Shown: piece by piece, positions 42,667 through 55,436 of the stretch | Layout: the number at the start of each line of letters is the position of its first letter | Position numbering within the stretch: the first letter of the stretch is position 1 | NCBI GenBank assembly: GCA_910574455.1 | Contig: CAJSYZ010000002.1 | Location: 707,671 to 771,670 of the forward strand | Direction of reading: 5' to 3' | Length of the DNA stretch: 64,000 bases | Origin: Trichaptum fuscoviolaceum | Taxonomy: Eukaryota > Basidiomycota > Agaricomycetes > Hymenochaetales > Trichaptaceae | Notes under the pieces: generated by a model | Told to the model about the DNA's origin: nothing | Databases searched by the model: none | The model's input: only the letters and a program-made list of their open reading frames with translations | Position numbers and translations under genes: made by a program

Positions 42667-45600
42667 ATGGGCAGCCAGACTTTCAGTGTCCCGTCCACGT
42701 TGGACAATGACTCAGTCATTATTACTGATATTTGGGACCATCATGAAAAGTATTCGTCAAACCACCCACTTTTTCGGTTTGCCTCAGGAGAGGCTGGTGC
42801 AACTAGTGGAATCATTACATGGGGCGAAGGCATCCGCGCTATGCACGCTGCTGGGAGGATCGTGCTCGATGCGCTAGTCAAAGACGGAGTCTTCATTCCG
42901 GGGGGCCATGATGGAGAGCGGCCTGTCGTAGCTATACTCGCAATATCCGGTCAGTTGCAAATTGGTTCCGCCATCGCATTCTAACCTGGCTTGAATACAG
43001 ACATGATCACAGCATGGGCAAGTGTTACGGGTGTTATTCGGGCAGGCTTTCCAGTTCTCCTCTTGTCTCCTCGCAACCCCCCGCCTGCCTTGGCTCACCT
43101 CCTGAAATCTACCAAATGTCAGATGCTCGTCCATAGCACCGACAAATTTATCGAGGAAGTTTTGGCGGAAACGTTGAAGTTGCTACGAGAATCAGGAGAG
43201 GCGCCGATGTCCCTTTGTCAGCTACCCGGATACTCTGAGACCTACGGTCGACAGGACCATGTCCAACCTCTTCCTCGTCTCGCAAACGTCCATGCGGATG
43301 ACTTAGCAGTTATATTACATACTTCAGGTCCGTAGTAAGATGCATAAACTCACTAATGTTCATTTCACTCAACGTTTGTATCAGGATCAACGTCATTCCC
43401 GAAACCCCGGATGATCTCGCATCGAACGCTCTTACAATATTCGAAGTATTACTGTACGTGGGTCAAACCGAAATATAGACTATGCGTCTTACGTTTCGAC
43501 TAGATGCTCAAGACATTGACATGTCAGGGAAGATTTTAGGCCAGCACGCCTTGCCCTATTTTCGTGAGTGCAATTTCCAAACAACCTACTATCGGATAAT
43601 TGAGGATGAGTCTAGACATCTTTGGCGGATGCACGGCACTCGGGTTTCCGGTTCGTGTTATGCATTAATTCAGGTTGCAGATCTAGTTTTCTTAGCTTTA
43701 CTGCCCGCCTATAGACTGTTAGTGGAATGGTGATGGGGGTTTTCCCACCGACTGTGCCACCGACTGTGCCTACACCTCAACGTGTTCTCAATGCGTCCAT
43801 TGCGTGTCAGATTGATGTCTTGTTCATAGTTCCGTCCTTTTATGAGGTGCGAGAGGCTCGGTTGATATCAATGAAATACTCATTGGTCGCGTGTAGAGCT
43901 GGTCAACGGACGAGCAAGCTACTAAGACTCTTTTGAGTATCAAAACAGCTGTACGTGCAATAGACACCTTATCTGGAACTCCCCAGCTCATCTCTGGGTA
44001 GATATTTGGGGGTGGTCCCTTGGATAAAAGAATAGGTGACAGTTTGGTCAAGAAAGGCGTCAACCTTCATCCGCTGTTTGGGTCGTAAGTCATGTTTTAC
44101 GGCGATTTATTCTCATCCTTTTCTGAAACAAACATTCCCTCCCGTAGCACGGAGCTTGGGGTGGTTTCATCATATCCTATCGGTAAACAGTGTCTGCATT
44201 GGCACCATTCATCATAATACTAACGCGACGATCACCATCTAGATAAACCTTCCGATGATTGGGAATACTTCAGGGTAAAATACTTCGGAACTGACGTGAA
44301 AGCAATGGGGCTAAATATAATGCAAACCTAGCTCGCGAAACATCTCAACACCGAACTTATCCGGGAGGATGGTTCCGAAGATGTTTACGAACTTTTTGTA
44401 ACTGTAAGTCCATAATACCGCAAGCATGTCTCCGTTCAGTACTCACATCTACTCTTAATAGGAGTCACCTGGTCTCCGCCCATGCACGTTCAATGCAAAG
44501 GTTGGCGACAAGCCAGCCTACGCAACTGGAGACTTGCTTACCCGTCACCCAACTAACCCGGAACTATGGCGTGTCGTCGGGAGAAAAGATGACCAGATTA
44601 TGCATTCAAATGGCGAGAAGACAAATCCGAGTCCGATCGGTGAGGAACACTTATTTCATATCCCCGAACTCATTTCTGAATACGGTTGTAAAGAATCCGT
44701 AATCATGAATCACCCGGCTGTCGGAAGAGTATTGATGTTTGGAAGGGAACGATTTAATCCTGGCATCATCATCGAGTCGAAGGATAATCTCACAGATCAG
44801 GAATCGCGCACAGCTTTCATTGATGCAATATGGTAAGCGAAAATCATCAAAATATTGTAATAATAACACCGATGCATTCAGGCCAAATGTCGAAGAGGCG
44901 AATTCCCGCGCCCCGTCGCATTCGCGCATCTTCAGAGAGGTATGCTCAGTGTTCTTCTTTCACTTACATGCGCACATGCTAATAGCTAATAAATAGATGA
45001 TCGTGATCGCTAACCCAGCAAAGCCATTTAAAGTCACGCCAAAGCAGAGTCTTAAACGCCCGGCTATACTTGAGGACTATTCTGATGAAATAGATGAAGC
45101 CTATCGCACTTTTGAACAATCTGTCTCCTCCATGGATACCATTTCTCCCCCGAATTCGTGGAATGAAGCCGATAGCACCGGCTTTATCCACACCGCTGTC
45201 GCTCGCATACTAGGTCACAATTTGGAGGATGATGACGACTTCTTCCAGAATGGATTCAACAGGTGCGGATCATCTCCTCCAGTGATTAGTAGCAAAGTAT
45301 TAACGCCAACTGCGTTTACCAGCTTGGAAGCCGTTTATTTGCGAAGCACCATTGCCCGTGCGTTCCAACGAACTGGTGTCGGTAAAGCTTTCGAGACCAG
45401 TCCTATTTATGACTTCCCGACGGCGGCATCTCTGGGCAAGTTTATTTCCGCGTCGGTCACTGGAAGCGTCGTGGTTCCCAATACCGCTGACCGTCGAGCG
45501 AGACAGCTATTGTCACTCGTCGAACGTTATACCACTCATTTCCCACGTCACACTGGGACGGCGCCTTTCCCAGAAAGAGAGACTGTTCTAGTCACCGGAT

Positions 45601-46867
45601 CTACCGGTAGTTTGGGGATAAATGCCCTCAAGACTCTCATCTCGCTTGACTCCGTTTATCGGGTCTACGCTTTCAACCGAAAAGGTTCATCGGGAGGGAA
45701 ATCTCGAGACAGACACCTGTCAGCCGCGCAACTCCAGGGCATCGACGAGTCATTCGTCGACTCCCCCAAAGTTGTCTATCTCGAGGGAGATATCACTCTC
45801 GTAAATATGGGACTCCCTGATGAGGTTATACGGGAGTTGAGGCGGACTTTGACAAGCGTCCTTCATCTCGGTGAGTACAAAGACCGAACGACGGTGCAAT
45901 CGCTGACGGTGACCATCTCCAGCATGGAAGGTGGACTTTAATATGTCTTTGAAGTCGTTCATCCCCCAGTTGCAAGGAATACGCAATATCATTGACCTGT
46001 CGCTCTCGTCCGACCTGAAAAAGGTCCCATCCCTTGTTTTCGCAAGTTCTATCTCTGACTTGCAGAGTGAGTTACCGTTCCTTCTGTGATACTCTGTTTA
46101 TTTACGGCCAGTAGATTTCTCTGGGGAGGGCCCTGCTCCGTCGACCGTGAACCCAGATCCGAAGACTGCGATCGGCATGGGCTACGGGGAATCCAAATGG
46201 GTTGCTTCTCGTATACTAGAGACCGCACGCGAAGTGACGCCGTTGAGGCCTGTCATTGTCCGGATAGGTCAGTTGTGCGGGAACAACGAGACTGGAAGCT
46301 GGAATCCATGGGAGTGGTTCCCGACTATTGTCCGATCTGCCAAGGCGATTGGAAGTCTCCCTGGACTTGAAGGCGTAAGCGTCCGAAATTCGCCATGTCT
46401 GAATCTCATTGACGTCCTTTCAGGAAATATCCTGGATCCCGGTTGATATAGCTGCCTCTACGATGGTTGACCTGCGGCAAGCTGGAGATCGTGCATTAGT
46501 CGCTAACCTCGTGCACCCGGACCCTGTCAATACGAAGGTTATCATCGATCAGATTGCGCTGTCTTTGAGTCTCCCTGTCAAGCCATATGTAGCGTGGTTG
46601 GAGGACTTAAGACTCCTCAAGGAAGCGAAGACCTCCCTTGGAAAGCAGACTGTGGAGGAGGTACCTGCTTTGAAGCTTTTCGACTTTTACCAGTCACTTG
46701 CCACAGAGCCTGCAAATGCAAGGACTGCGAGCGAAGTCATGCAGCTGAGACTAGACGTCGATCAAACTGTCAAGTTATCGGAAACATTGTCTAGCGAAAA
46801 ATTACATCCATTAGGAGGAAATGATGTCGTGCGGTGGCTGAAGTGCTGGAATGTGACTTCCGCGTAA
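42667..46867 (+). CDS. Adenylate-forming reductase (NRPS-like, A-T-R)
   Basis: Activates a carboxylic acid with ATP, loads it on a phosphopantetheine arm and reduces it with NADPH, usually to an aldehyde. Starts MGSQTFSVPSTLDND. The adenylation domain spans many short exons: ILHTSGSTSFPKPRMISH (with an intron inside), FIVPSFYEV, GGPLDKRIGDSL and GRKDDQIMHSNGEKTNP. The carrier domain has GFNSLEAVYLRSTI: the serine codon is split by a 60-bp intron (45,263-45,322), and Asn replaces the usual Asp before it. The reductase domain has VLVTGSTGSLG for NADP binding and YGESK as the Tyr/Lys pair, and ends CWNVTSA. The segment 43,560-43,740 is hard to splice and could hide damage. The substrate cannot be read. 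Confidence 0.82.
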
Positions 46868-48123
46868 TTCTTTTTTCGGCTTGGATTAGCTATCATGTAT
46901 TGTATAACAAAAATAGCCGCAATAAATATATGTACAAGAGGAATAGATGGATTTCATTGACACGTTTTGTCCGAAACTTTCGCAGTTCAGTTGAGCCTCT
47001 TCGCTTCACTCGACCATTGACGAATTCTGTAACGTCATGCATCGCGAATCATGCCAGTGATGAGCCTGAGAACCTCCTACTTGATTGAGCCATGATCACT
47101 CCTGCTGTTGTGCTTGACTTTGTGCAGCAGACCATTAACAGGACCAACATCCTCAAGTTCTGCCTTCATCTGCCTTCATCTGCCTTCAAGGTGCATCACA
47201 TTTCAAAGAATTCCCTATCTAACGGAACATCTGGTTCTCTTTATGATCGCGTGCGACCATTGTTAGAATAGTGTACAACGACGCCGGGCTTCCGTAAGTT
47301 CCGTGTTCATCTTTTATTTTCGTAACGACGCGAAGAAGTTGAACCAGCCTCGTCAGCAGGTTGAAAAGCAGGCGACGCTGAACTGGATTTAAAACAACAG
47401 TTATGTTGCCAGCTTGCCGTGTGTGGTCTCCCTGCGTACGACGAATTGGACTTTCGCGATACCGTCAAGGAGAGAAGGTGCTGATGGCCTACTAGTCGCC
47501 TCGTTCTCGCCCCATTTCGAATATCGCTAACACAATGAAACGTGTCAGCAAGGCCAGGTTTGTTTTTGGAAGGTGTGGATAGCCTTGGGGCCGATCTCGG
47601 AGGGGTGGGTCTACGAGACAAGGCGATAGAACGGTGAATAGAACGGTGAATACATTGACATGAGTCCTCGCTACTGCTTCAAGGATCTCGGGGCTTCGAC
47701 AATCAACTGTTATGGTCTAGGTGACGCTCTGAGCTGACCATTCACTCATAGTCAGTAATCTGCTCAATTGCGTCTTAGTGCAGTTGAGTACAAGCTTGTG
47801 TTCAAAATTCAAACTCCATAGTCATTTTCAAAACTCGAGGGCCTCTACTACCAGCAGATTGACTAGACCAGTCTGAATGACCTTCTGGACTTATATGCAC
47901 CTTCTCAAGGACACTACTGCCTCTGGATTACCAGCCTATTTGTCGCAGTCCCATGATCCCCCATCGTGAAGGCCGCTCTTACTCCCACAACCTACGATAC
48001 CACTTTCTTTTACTGGCTAGCTCTTATGCCAAAGAACCTTCATATATAAATACGCAAGCCTTTCGTTCCCTTAGGACTGCGCACGCGCGGACTGCAGTCG
48101 CACTCCCATCATAATACCTTTCC
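46868..48123. other. Intergenic region
   Basis: No convincing gene. CTGCCTTCAT occurs in triplicate at about 47,161-47,190, and GATAGAACGGTGAATA in duplicate near 47,626-47,655. The Tvp38-like promoter lies at the right edge. Confidence 0.5.
48043..48050 (+). promoter_or_regulatory. TATA box of the first Tvp38-like gene
   Basis: TATATAAA, 74 bp upstream of the start codon at 48,124. Confidence 0.55.
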
Positions 48124-49704
48124 ATGGCTACATATGCTTCGGGTCTGTTCAAAAATCGAAGCGCTCAAGTTGTAGAGCTTGATGGAGTCGTTTTTGTTCG
48201 TGCTGTAACAAGGACGCCATCACCTACACCTTCAGAGGCAGAGGCGCTGACGAGAACTGGTCTAAAATCGGTCAACTGGCGGTCTGTCTTCTTCAGGAGG
48301 CCATGTATATCATTCGTATTTGCTTTCAATACCATTAATGCCATTTAACGATTAAGATTGTCAGGGTACATCTATCTGGCCCTAATCTTCATCCTCGTTC
48401 TCACTATACTTATTGTCATTTTTCGGACGGCGATTGAGAAATGGCTGGCTCCGAGAGGCGAAGCAATCAGAAAGTGCGTATCAGCCCATCTCTGACTCAA
48501 GTACATATTTACAACTCACGACTTCATTGAAGCTTCCCGGCCAGTTGGACTTTCCCTATCCTGATCCTCTTTATTTTAACATTCCCACCTGTGAGCTTAT
48601 CGTTTCCACCTTCCCTTCGAGTATTTCGTGGAACTGATTAAACCGAACGCCAGCTTATCGGTCATGAACTGGTCATAATCCTTATAGGCTTCATCTGGGG
48701 TTTGGGCGTTGGCTTCGGCATCGTAGCTGCTGGCACTGTCTTCGGTGAAGTGGTTAACTTCTAGTGAGTATTGTAATCTTGCTTAATAAATAAATGCATT
48801 TTCTTTGGTTTCATATGTTGTACTGGCTGATACTTATTCGACTTCTCACCCTCTCTCTAAGTGTATTCCGATATTGGCTGCAAGGCCGGGCTGAGAAGCT
48901 TGAGAGGAGCACGATAGCATATGCTTGTTTGGCGAAGGTCATCCGGGAGGGTGGTCTAAAGGTCGCAGTTTTAGCGCGATATAGTATTATCCCTGGACAT
49001 CGTGAGTAGCCGGAACTGTTGACTAACTGTGTATTTCAATCGATTTTGCTGAATTGATTCGGACTCTTCAGTGTTGACGATCATTTTCTCCGTCTGCGGA
49101 ATGAGTATCTTTGTCTTCGTACTTGCGGTCGTATTATCGCTCCCGAAGCAACTTGTCATTCTCTACATCGGATCCCTATTTCACCACGCAAAGACAAGTG
49201 AGCTTACTTGACCCACATGCCACCGCACTTCCTTACGGCACTGAAACTACCCATGTCTTTAGAGCACGATGGAGCTCATGAAGGGGGATCTCAACAACGA
49301 AAGATCATGCTCCCGATCGGAGCCATTGCCATCCTTATCGCAGTGCTGGCGATATGGTATTTGCTCCGGGAGATGAATAAGGCAAAACCTGAAGTGGTAT
49401 ATCAGAGGAGGAAGGCAAGGTAAGCTCAAGCATACGTCCTATGAAGTTGATTACGAAGCTGAAATAGGCTCTTTCTAGACAGATAGCAGCTCTGCAAAGC
49501 GAATACAGCGCCGCTATAGGTCTTTCAACGTTAGAGGCCAACCGGAGTCAAGAGGCGCTTTCTCTTTCAGATCAAGACGCGACTGATGAACAGCATCCGA
49601 CCTCTGAGCAATCGGAGAAAGGTGCATATAGGCTTTCGCTACCATCGATTTCGAGTTTTCACTTAGAAGGGACCGATAATATGGAGTGGGTTCAAAAAAA
49701 CTAG
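48124..49704 (+). CDS. Tvp38/VTT-domain membrane protein, copy 1
   Basis: Member of the Tvp38/TMEM64/DedA (VTT) family of Golgi or endomembrane proteins. Starts MATYASGLFKNRS. An N-terminal tail has RTPSPTPSEAEAL, then a membrane segment (LALIFILVLTILIVIF). The VTT core has GFIWGLGVGFGIVAAGTVFGE, EKLERSTIAYACLAKVIREG and ARYSIIPGH, then SVCGMSIFVFVLAVVLSLPK. A last span and a short cytosolic tail rich in Ser/Gln end MEWVQKN. About six short introns. First of three tandem paralogues in the same orientation. Confidence 0.85.
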
Positions 49705-50950
49705 GATGAGCTCCATATAATATGTCTTGATGCTATTTAATTGTTCCACTAATGATCGTATGGGCTTAATGTCGCTACGAGTGACTTAGTAGCATGAGAC
49801 AGTAAGAACATTTCACCCTCTTCTACACTAAAAACTTATGTTTGTTGATTATCAGGTGAAGGCAATGAGTCGAAAATCTAAGAGTGCTAAGGGCAGTATC
49901 CACTGATTGATTTCTCGACCGCTTTCCCTCCGGTGATAAACTATTACTCGGGAGTCGGTACATACTACAAGGACGTGCGCTTCGAATCCTTGGGCTACTT
50001 CTTTTCATCATTCGAAGGTAACACGGTGAAAATTTCCAATCGTCCTACAAGCTCTACTGGCCTCCAAGTCGTGAAGTGACTTGAAGACACCAGACTGGTT
50101 GTACGCAGTCGAACGCGGCCGACTCGAACCCTGCCAAGCGCAGGTTGTCGGCATTTGTAATGGTCTCGGAAGACGCTGCGGATCAATAGAGTCTCGTTAC
50201 AGCTTCAACCTTTCATCTCAGTCAGCTATCAAATCGCCTAAACGCACTCCACCTGATGCTCTGCAGCATTTGTTTTTAACGCACAGGAGTCACCACGATT
50301 GATTTATATAGAACGCATAAAATCCATTGCTTTGGACCTTGGAAATGCATTTTCATTTTTCAATCACTTCTGTCATATATAAATTATGTGGAAAGCAACT
50401 TACATACAAATGTGCCATCGGCGAGGTAGGTCCATATTCTACGAAAAAAGTCACATTCTAATCAATTGATCTCTGGCACTCTGCTTGATAGAAGAGCATT
50501 GGTTTTTACCAATTTAGCCGTTGGCAGTGAACGGCCAAACTTCGCCGCAGCAGCACTAGCAGCACCAGCTCCTGCAGATCCTAACCACTCGATTTTTTGT
50601 ATGTTCAGTTTTAGCGCTGCTCGTGCTAAATCTATTTTTGATGCGGTGTTTAATAGCCGCGGTCGGCAGAGGTAAGAACTTTGGTATCTGCAGGGTCTGA
50701 TGGTATTTGATAAAGACTATACAGTGACCCCATTGCCCCATAGGACGACGCGTCGTTCGGCACCGGCTTGCACCAGTCTCATTAACCACGCGCTCAACTT
50801 GAGGCGAGCGCGACTTTTAGGGCTGTGCGCTTACAGTCTTTTATCAGGGCTAGCTAACTCATTACTGGCAACATAAATACCAGGACTACCTCTCGAGCTA
50901 CAGCGATCAACCCGTTACCTTTTGATCGACTTCCACTTTTGCCGCCATCC
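49705..50950. other. Intergenic region
   Basis: Between Tvp38-like copies 1 and 2. A small Ala-rich plus-strand frame (about 50,466-50,675) has no family signature. Nothing else supported. Confidence 0.5.
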
Positions 50951-52519
50951 ATGAGTAGCTACAGGCCTCTCAAAGATGATGTTGTCCCCCTTGTACAAGT
51001 GCGCGGTGTAACGCGCACACCGTCCCCTACACCATCCGAGCAGGAGGCGTTGACAGGCCCAGTCCAGCTGTTCAACTTCAAGTCGTTATTCAAAAAAGGA
51101 CGGCCTTGTAAGTCTGCTAAACTCCTTCCGAAAACTGTCGGGAATAATAGAATATCCGGATTACAGGGTATGTGTACGTCTTGGTCGCTGTAATCCTCGT
51201 CATCGTCATCCTCTTTGCTGTCTTCGACAAGCAAATTGTACATGCGATTCAACCGGCTGCCAATAAAATCCATAGGTATGTATTTCTTCATATTGTTTCT
51301 GTACGACCGGCTTGTAGCTTGTGTAATGCACTTGTGGCAAGCGTGGCATGTTTCACCCATGCCAGAACATTATTCTCCGGCTTAAATGCTAACACTCGTA
51401 CTCTATCAAGTCTCCCTGCCGGATGGGTTATCCCCATTGCGATTTTTTTCGTCATTTCCTTCCCACCTGTGAGTAATAGTGTCTTTCTGAAGACTGCTAT
51501 ATATATATGCGAGACTAACCAATTGTTTCACTCCTAGCTATTTGGACACGAGATTGTTGCTATGATTTGCGGATTGACATGGGGATTGGGCATCGGGTTT
51601 GCCATCACCGCTGCTGGAACACTTCTAGGCGAGATAGGCAATTTCTAGTATGTACATTCAGACATGATGACCGGAATACCAAACTGACTGCTCCCGCAGT
51701 GCCTTCAGATACTGCTGCCGCGCACGTGCAGAGAAACTGGAGAAGGATAGCATTGCATATGGCTGCTTAAGCAGAATTTGCAAGGACGGCGGGCTATTGA
51801 TAGCTTTGATAGCTCGTTACAGCGCAATCCCTGGTCATTGTAAGTGCCACCCGTTATATCAAAGTTTTAGCGCTGCTTATTCTCAAGGATCAGTTACGAC
51901 GGCTGTGTTCTCCGTTTGCGGGATGAATATATTTGTCTTCCTCGCAGCAGCAGTCCTGTCTCTTCCGAAGCAGTTTATAACGGTTTATATCGGCTCTGTG
52001 CTTGAGGACGAGAACAACGGTTAGTTGCCTCACTATACTTATGCATACGCACAAATGAAAATAACCATACCATTTAACAATAGGATCGTCATCGGTGAAG
52101 ACGGAGAGGAAGATTACGTTCATTGTCCTTGCTATAACGATTGTGGTGACTGTCGTTGCGATGCGGTACCTACGTGGAGAGATGGAGAAGGTTAAACACG
52201 ATGTGATATATGCGAGGCGGAAACACAGGTCCGTGCCTTTTCGTGAATTCCTGTCCACAGCATATCGTATTCAATGCTCCTCCGTAATTATAGACAAGCT
52301 CGACTGTACGGCACTCCTTTTTATGAAGCCCCAACGGCCGAGAGTAGTGGACCGCAGGGATATGATCGCAGATCAGAATCTGTGTCTTCACCACTTCCCC
52401 CGTACGACCCTTACGCTCAGAATCCGATCGTATCGCGTCCCGCAGAGCCCTACGTCAACGCTCCCTCTACATGGGCAGCCGATAATACCGTGCAGACGTT
52501 CGGGACGCCCGGGAGATAA
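50951..52519 (+). CDS. Tvp38/VTT-domain membrane protein, copy 2
   Basis: Starts MSSYRPLKDDVVPL, with RTPSPTPSEQEAL in the N-terminal tail. Same exon plan and motifs as copy 1: VAVILVIVILFAVF, GLTWGLGIGFAITAAGTLLGE, ARYSAIPGH, SVCGMNIFVFLAAAVLSLPK, then a span (IVLAITIVVTVVAMRYL). The C-terminal tail differs, being Pro/Tyr-rich (SPLPPYDPYAQNPIV) and ending FGTPGR. Tail divergence with a conserved core suggests the copies differ in regulation or partners. Confidence 0.85.
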
Positions 52520-53505
52520 TCTAACCCACCCGTTGTTGTCAAGGTCGTCATAGGCGACACGGAGCTGCATGGACTCCTGCTGATGTCTCTAGCGTAGTTT
52601 CTATATATGAAAATTTACAAGGGCGCGCTCTGTGGAAGATTTTGACAGGGTCCCCGAAACACTGGCAGACCCGGCCTTCGATCAGCACAGCCTTCGGTCT
52701 TCAACTTGAAGCTTTTGCACAGCCTTCGCAACTCCGAGTCTTGAAATAGGACGAACGGCAACCAGCATCAGGGCTCCTCGCTAATGCTGGTGAGCGTCAT
52801 GAATGTTGTATGAACATCAACGGTCCGGAAGAACTTACCGTCGATAATCAGCTCGAACGTGTACTTTATTGGCCTCGAAGATGATCATCTAATGTTACAC
52901 TATTCGATCAAACGGGATCTCCGCATATTGCGCAATCTGCGGCGTGTTTTGGTGCGTTCATTATCAACTTGAGATTGCTTCTTAATGCATATGATGCCGA
53001 CCGTTGGCATTGGCGGTGTCGCATATAAGACAGTCGTATTCTTGACTCTTGCCGCTACAGCGCCCAACGCGAGCGTTAGATGGTGTCGGATCGTGTATCA
53101 AAATTCGAATTCTTGAAGCTGGGCCGGCCTTTCCTGTTTCCTTTTCCATTCACAAGCTCTCATCGAAATGCAATGCTCGGATGGAGGTAACAAAGGAAAA
53201 CAGCGCTCATTGGATACTCGTACCGCCCGCAGTTCCGTACAGCACAGTTGTATGCTCGCGATGCTGTAAATACTCAGGCTGTGAGCCGGGCGCACTAAAC
53301 CGTAGCCTGAGATGGAAACGTGCGCAAAATCATATATTCATTTATAACTGCGCATCACGCATCGCTTCTGTGGAAACACCATGCTATAGTTGCCTCACCC
53401 TAGCCTACCACCATCAAGGGTTATAGCACGCAGTACTATAAAGGATGTCTACCTGCGTAAGTTCTGGTTCTATCTCCATAAACAAACCCCTCTTCCGCCT
53501 GTGCT
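52520..53505. other. Intergenic region with a short-palindrome patch
   Basis: CTTCAACTTGAAGC and ACTCCGAGTC occur at about 52,698-52,740, the only clear intrusion of the spacer vocabulary among the Tvp38-like genes. No gene seen. Confidence 0.5.
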
Positions 53506-55150
53506 ATGTCATCTACGACGCTCGTTCCCGACGATGATAGGACATTCGTTGGCAACAACATCTCTCGGCTGCCATCTCCGACGCCATCTGAAATCGAACT
53601 GTTGAATACACCGAGCGCCAGGATATTAAGTGGTTTTCACAAAAGCAAGACCAAGCGACCCTGTGAGTATACCTTGCTTTCTTACTTACGAAATAGCCTA
53701 ATGGATGTTGTACCAGGGTATTTCTATGTGATTGTGCTTTTCATTCTTACCATCGTCATCCTATTCGCCGTATTTCAAAAGAATATTGTACATTGGTTAG
53801 AACCGGGTGCTAGGAAGGTCAAGAAGTACGTACTTTGGTTTTCAGCAGTATCAATCGACTCAAATTATCTGCGTTTCCTTCCTGACAGCTTACCTGGTGG
53901 ATTCCTCATCCCGATTGCAATCTTCATCATACTTTCAATCCCGCCGGTAAATACTATCTTTGAAAAATATATTACTCCGTAGACTGACACAAACATCACA
54001 CTCAAGCTCTTTGGTCAAGAGATTATCGCAATACTCGTGGGTCTCGTTTGGGGATTGTGGGTTGGCTTTGCTATCACTGCCGCTGGGACGTTAATGGGTG
54101 AAACCATCATATTTTTGTGAGTCTCATGTCAAGCACCTTCTCCACCAAGAGCAAGTTTGCTGATCTGCTTTCTCCCAGTGCGTTCAAGTATTTCTTCCGC
54201 AGCTATGGGGAAAAGCTGGAGAAACGAAAGGTGCAATATGCGGCGTTGGCGAGGATAATACGAGAAGGTGGCCTTGTAATTGCGGTGGTGGTGCGATACA
54301 GTGTGATCCCGAATCACTGTGAGCGTTGCTTTGATTATGATGGCAATCTGCTCTGACTAACGCTCCTACGACCTCAGTCGTTACTGCACTTTTTGCTGTC
54401 AGTGGTGTGAATCTTTGGGTATTCCTCGCATCTGCCATCCTTTCACTTCCCTTGTACCTCGTCAGTGTTTTCCTAGGGCAGGCACTCGAAGACGAAGAAC
54501 AAGGTACATCAATATCCTTTATTTGCACCATAGACCGAGCAACTGACGATTTTCTCCTCAGGAAAAAACAAGACTGTGGATAATATTGTCAACTACACTT
54601 CCCTTTTCGCTACCATTGCGATCACATACGCTGCCATGTTCTACTTGGGTCGCCAGATGGATAGGATCAAAGCCGACCTTATATTGCAGAGACGAAAAGA
54701 GAGGTACGCATAATGTCTTGTACTATACCAATGCAAGGGATAGTAATGATCATCACATTACCATACAGGCAAGTGAAGCTCTCGACGAACGATTTCTCCT
54801 ACGATGACGAATCAAGGACGGAGATGGGCAGGCTCATGGAAACAGGATCGGAGTACGAGCGTCCGGCGTTCGGAGGCCAATACACGCCAGTGAACAACGG
54901 CGGTGCTCCCTACTCGACACCGGCTTACCCATCTTCGTCCTACGCCCCTGATCCGAACGCCCTTGGTCCATACAGCGGTGGATATACAGGGTCTGTCCGG
55001 ACGTACAATCCTCCACCAGGACCCCCGCCGTCGAGGTTCGCACCCAACTCGTCCGATGAAGCGTCACACCAGAATTACGACAACCGGAGCACGGATTCAT
55101 TCAACATGCAGGAAATGCCTCCTAGGACTGTCCCGTACTCAATTCCATAA
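53506..55150 (+). CDS. Tvp38/VTT-domain membrane protein, copy 3
   Basis: Starts MSSTTLVPDDDRTF, with LPSPTPSEIELL in the tail. It has membrane segments IVLFILTIVILFAVF and FLIPIAIFIILSIPP, then GLVWGLWVGFAITAAGTLMGE, EKLEKRKVQYAALARIIREGG and VRYSVIPNH. SGVNLWVFLASAILSLPLYL and a last span (FATIAITYAAMFYLG) follow. The C-terminal tail is long, Pro/Tyr/Gly-rich (GPYSGGYTGSV) and ends TVPYSIP. It is most like copy 2 in tail type. Spacing to copy 2 is about 1 kb. Confidence 0.85.
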
Positions 55151-55436
55151 GGCTAAATGTTCCTGAAAAGGTTTATAAACTCTCCGGATGAAACGAGTCC
55201 CATGATTCAGGACTTGAAGATGTCCGCATCACTTTCATGACTCTCGCTGTGCAGCTTCGAGCCTATGGTGCGCGATTCTATTTATTTAGACATTGTACCT
55301 GCTATCACCTATCACCACTGCCAACTTTGGCTTTTCCTGACATCTCTTCTGTATATTTTACCTGCTTTCCTTATAAGATTGTGTCTGCTCACTGTCCTTC
55401 GATGTTTGTATGAGGCTGTAGATATACATATACCAA
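55151..55436. other. 3' flank of Tvp38-like copy 3
   Basis: No gene. Ends with the ATATACCAA target duplication (55,428-55,436) of the next element. Confidence 0.6.

Noticed and set aside
47307..47621. Minus-strand 104-codon open frame
   Set aside because: No family signature, no promoter and no splice context; treated as chance.
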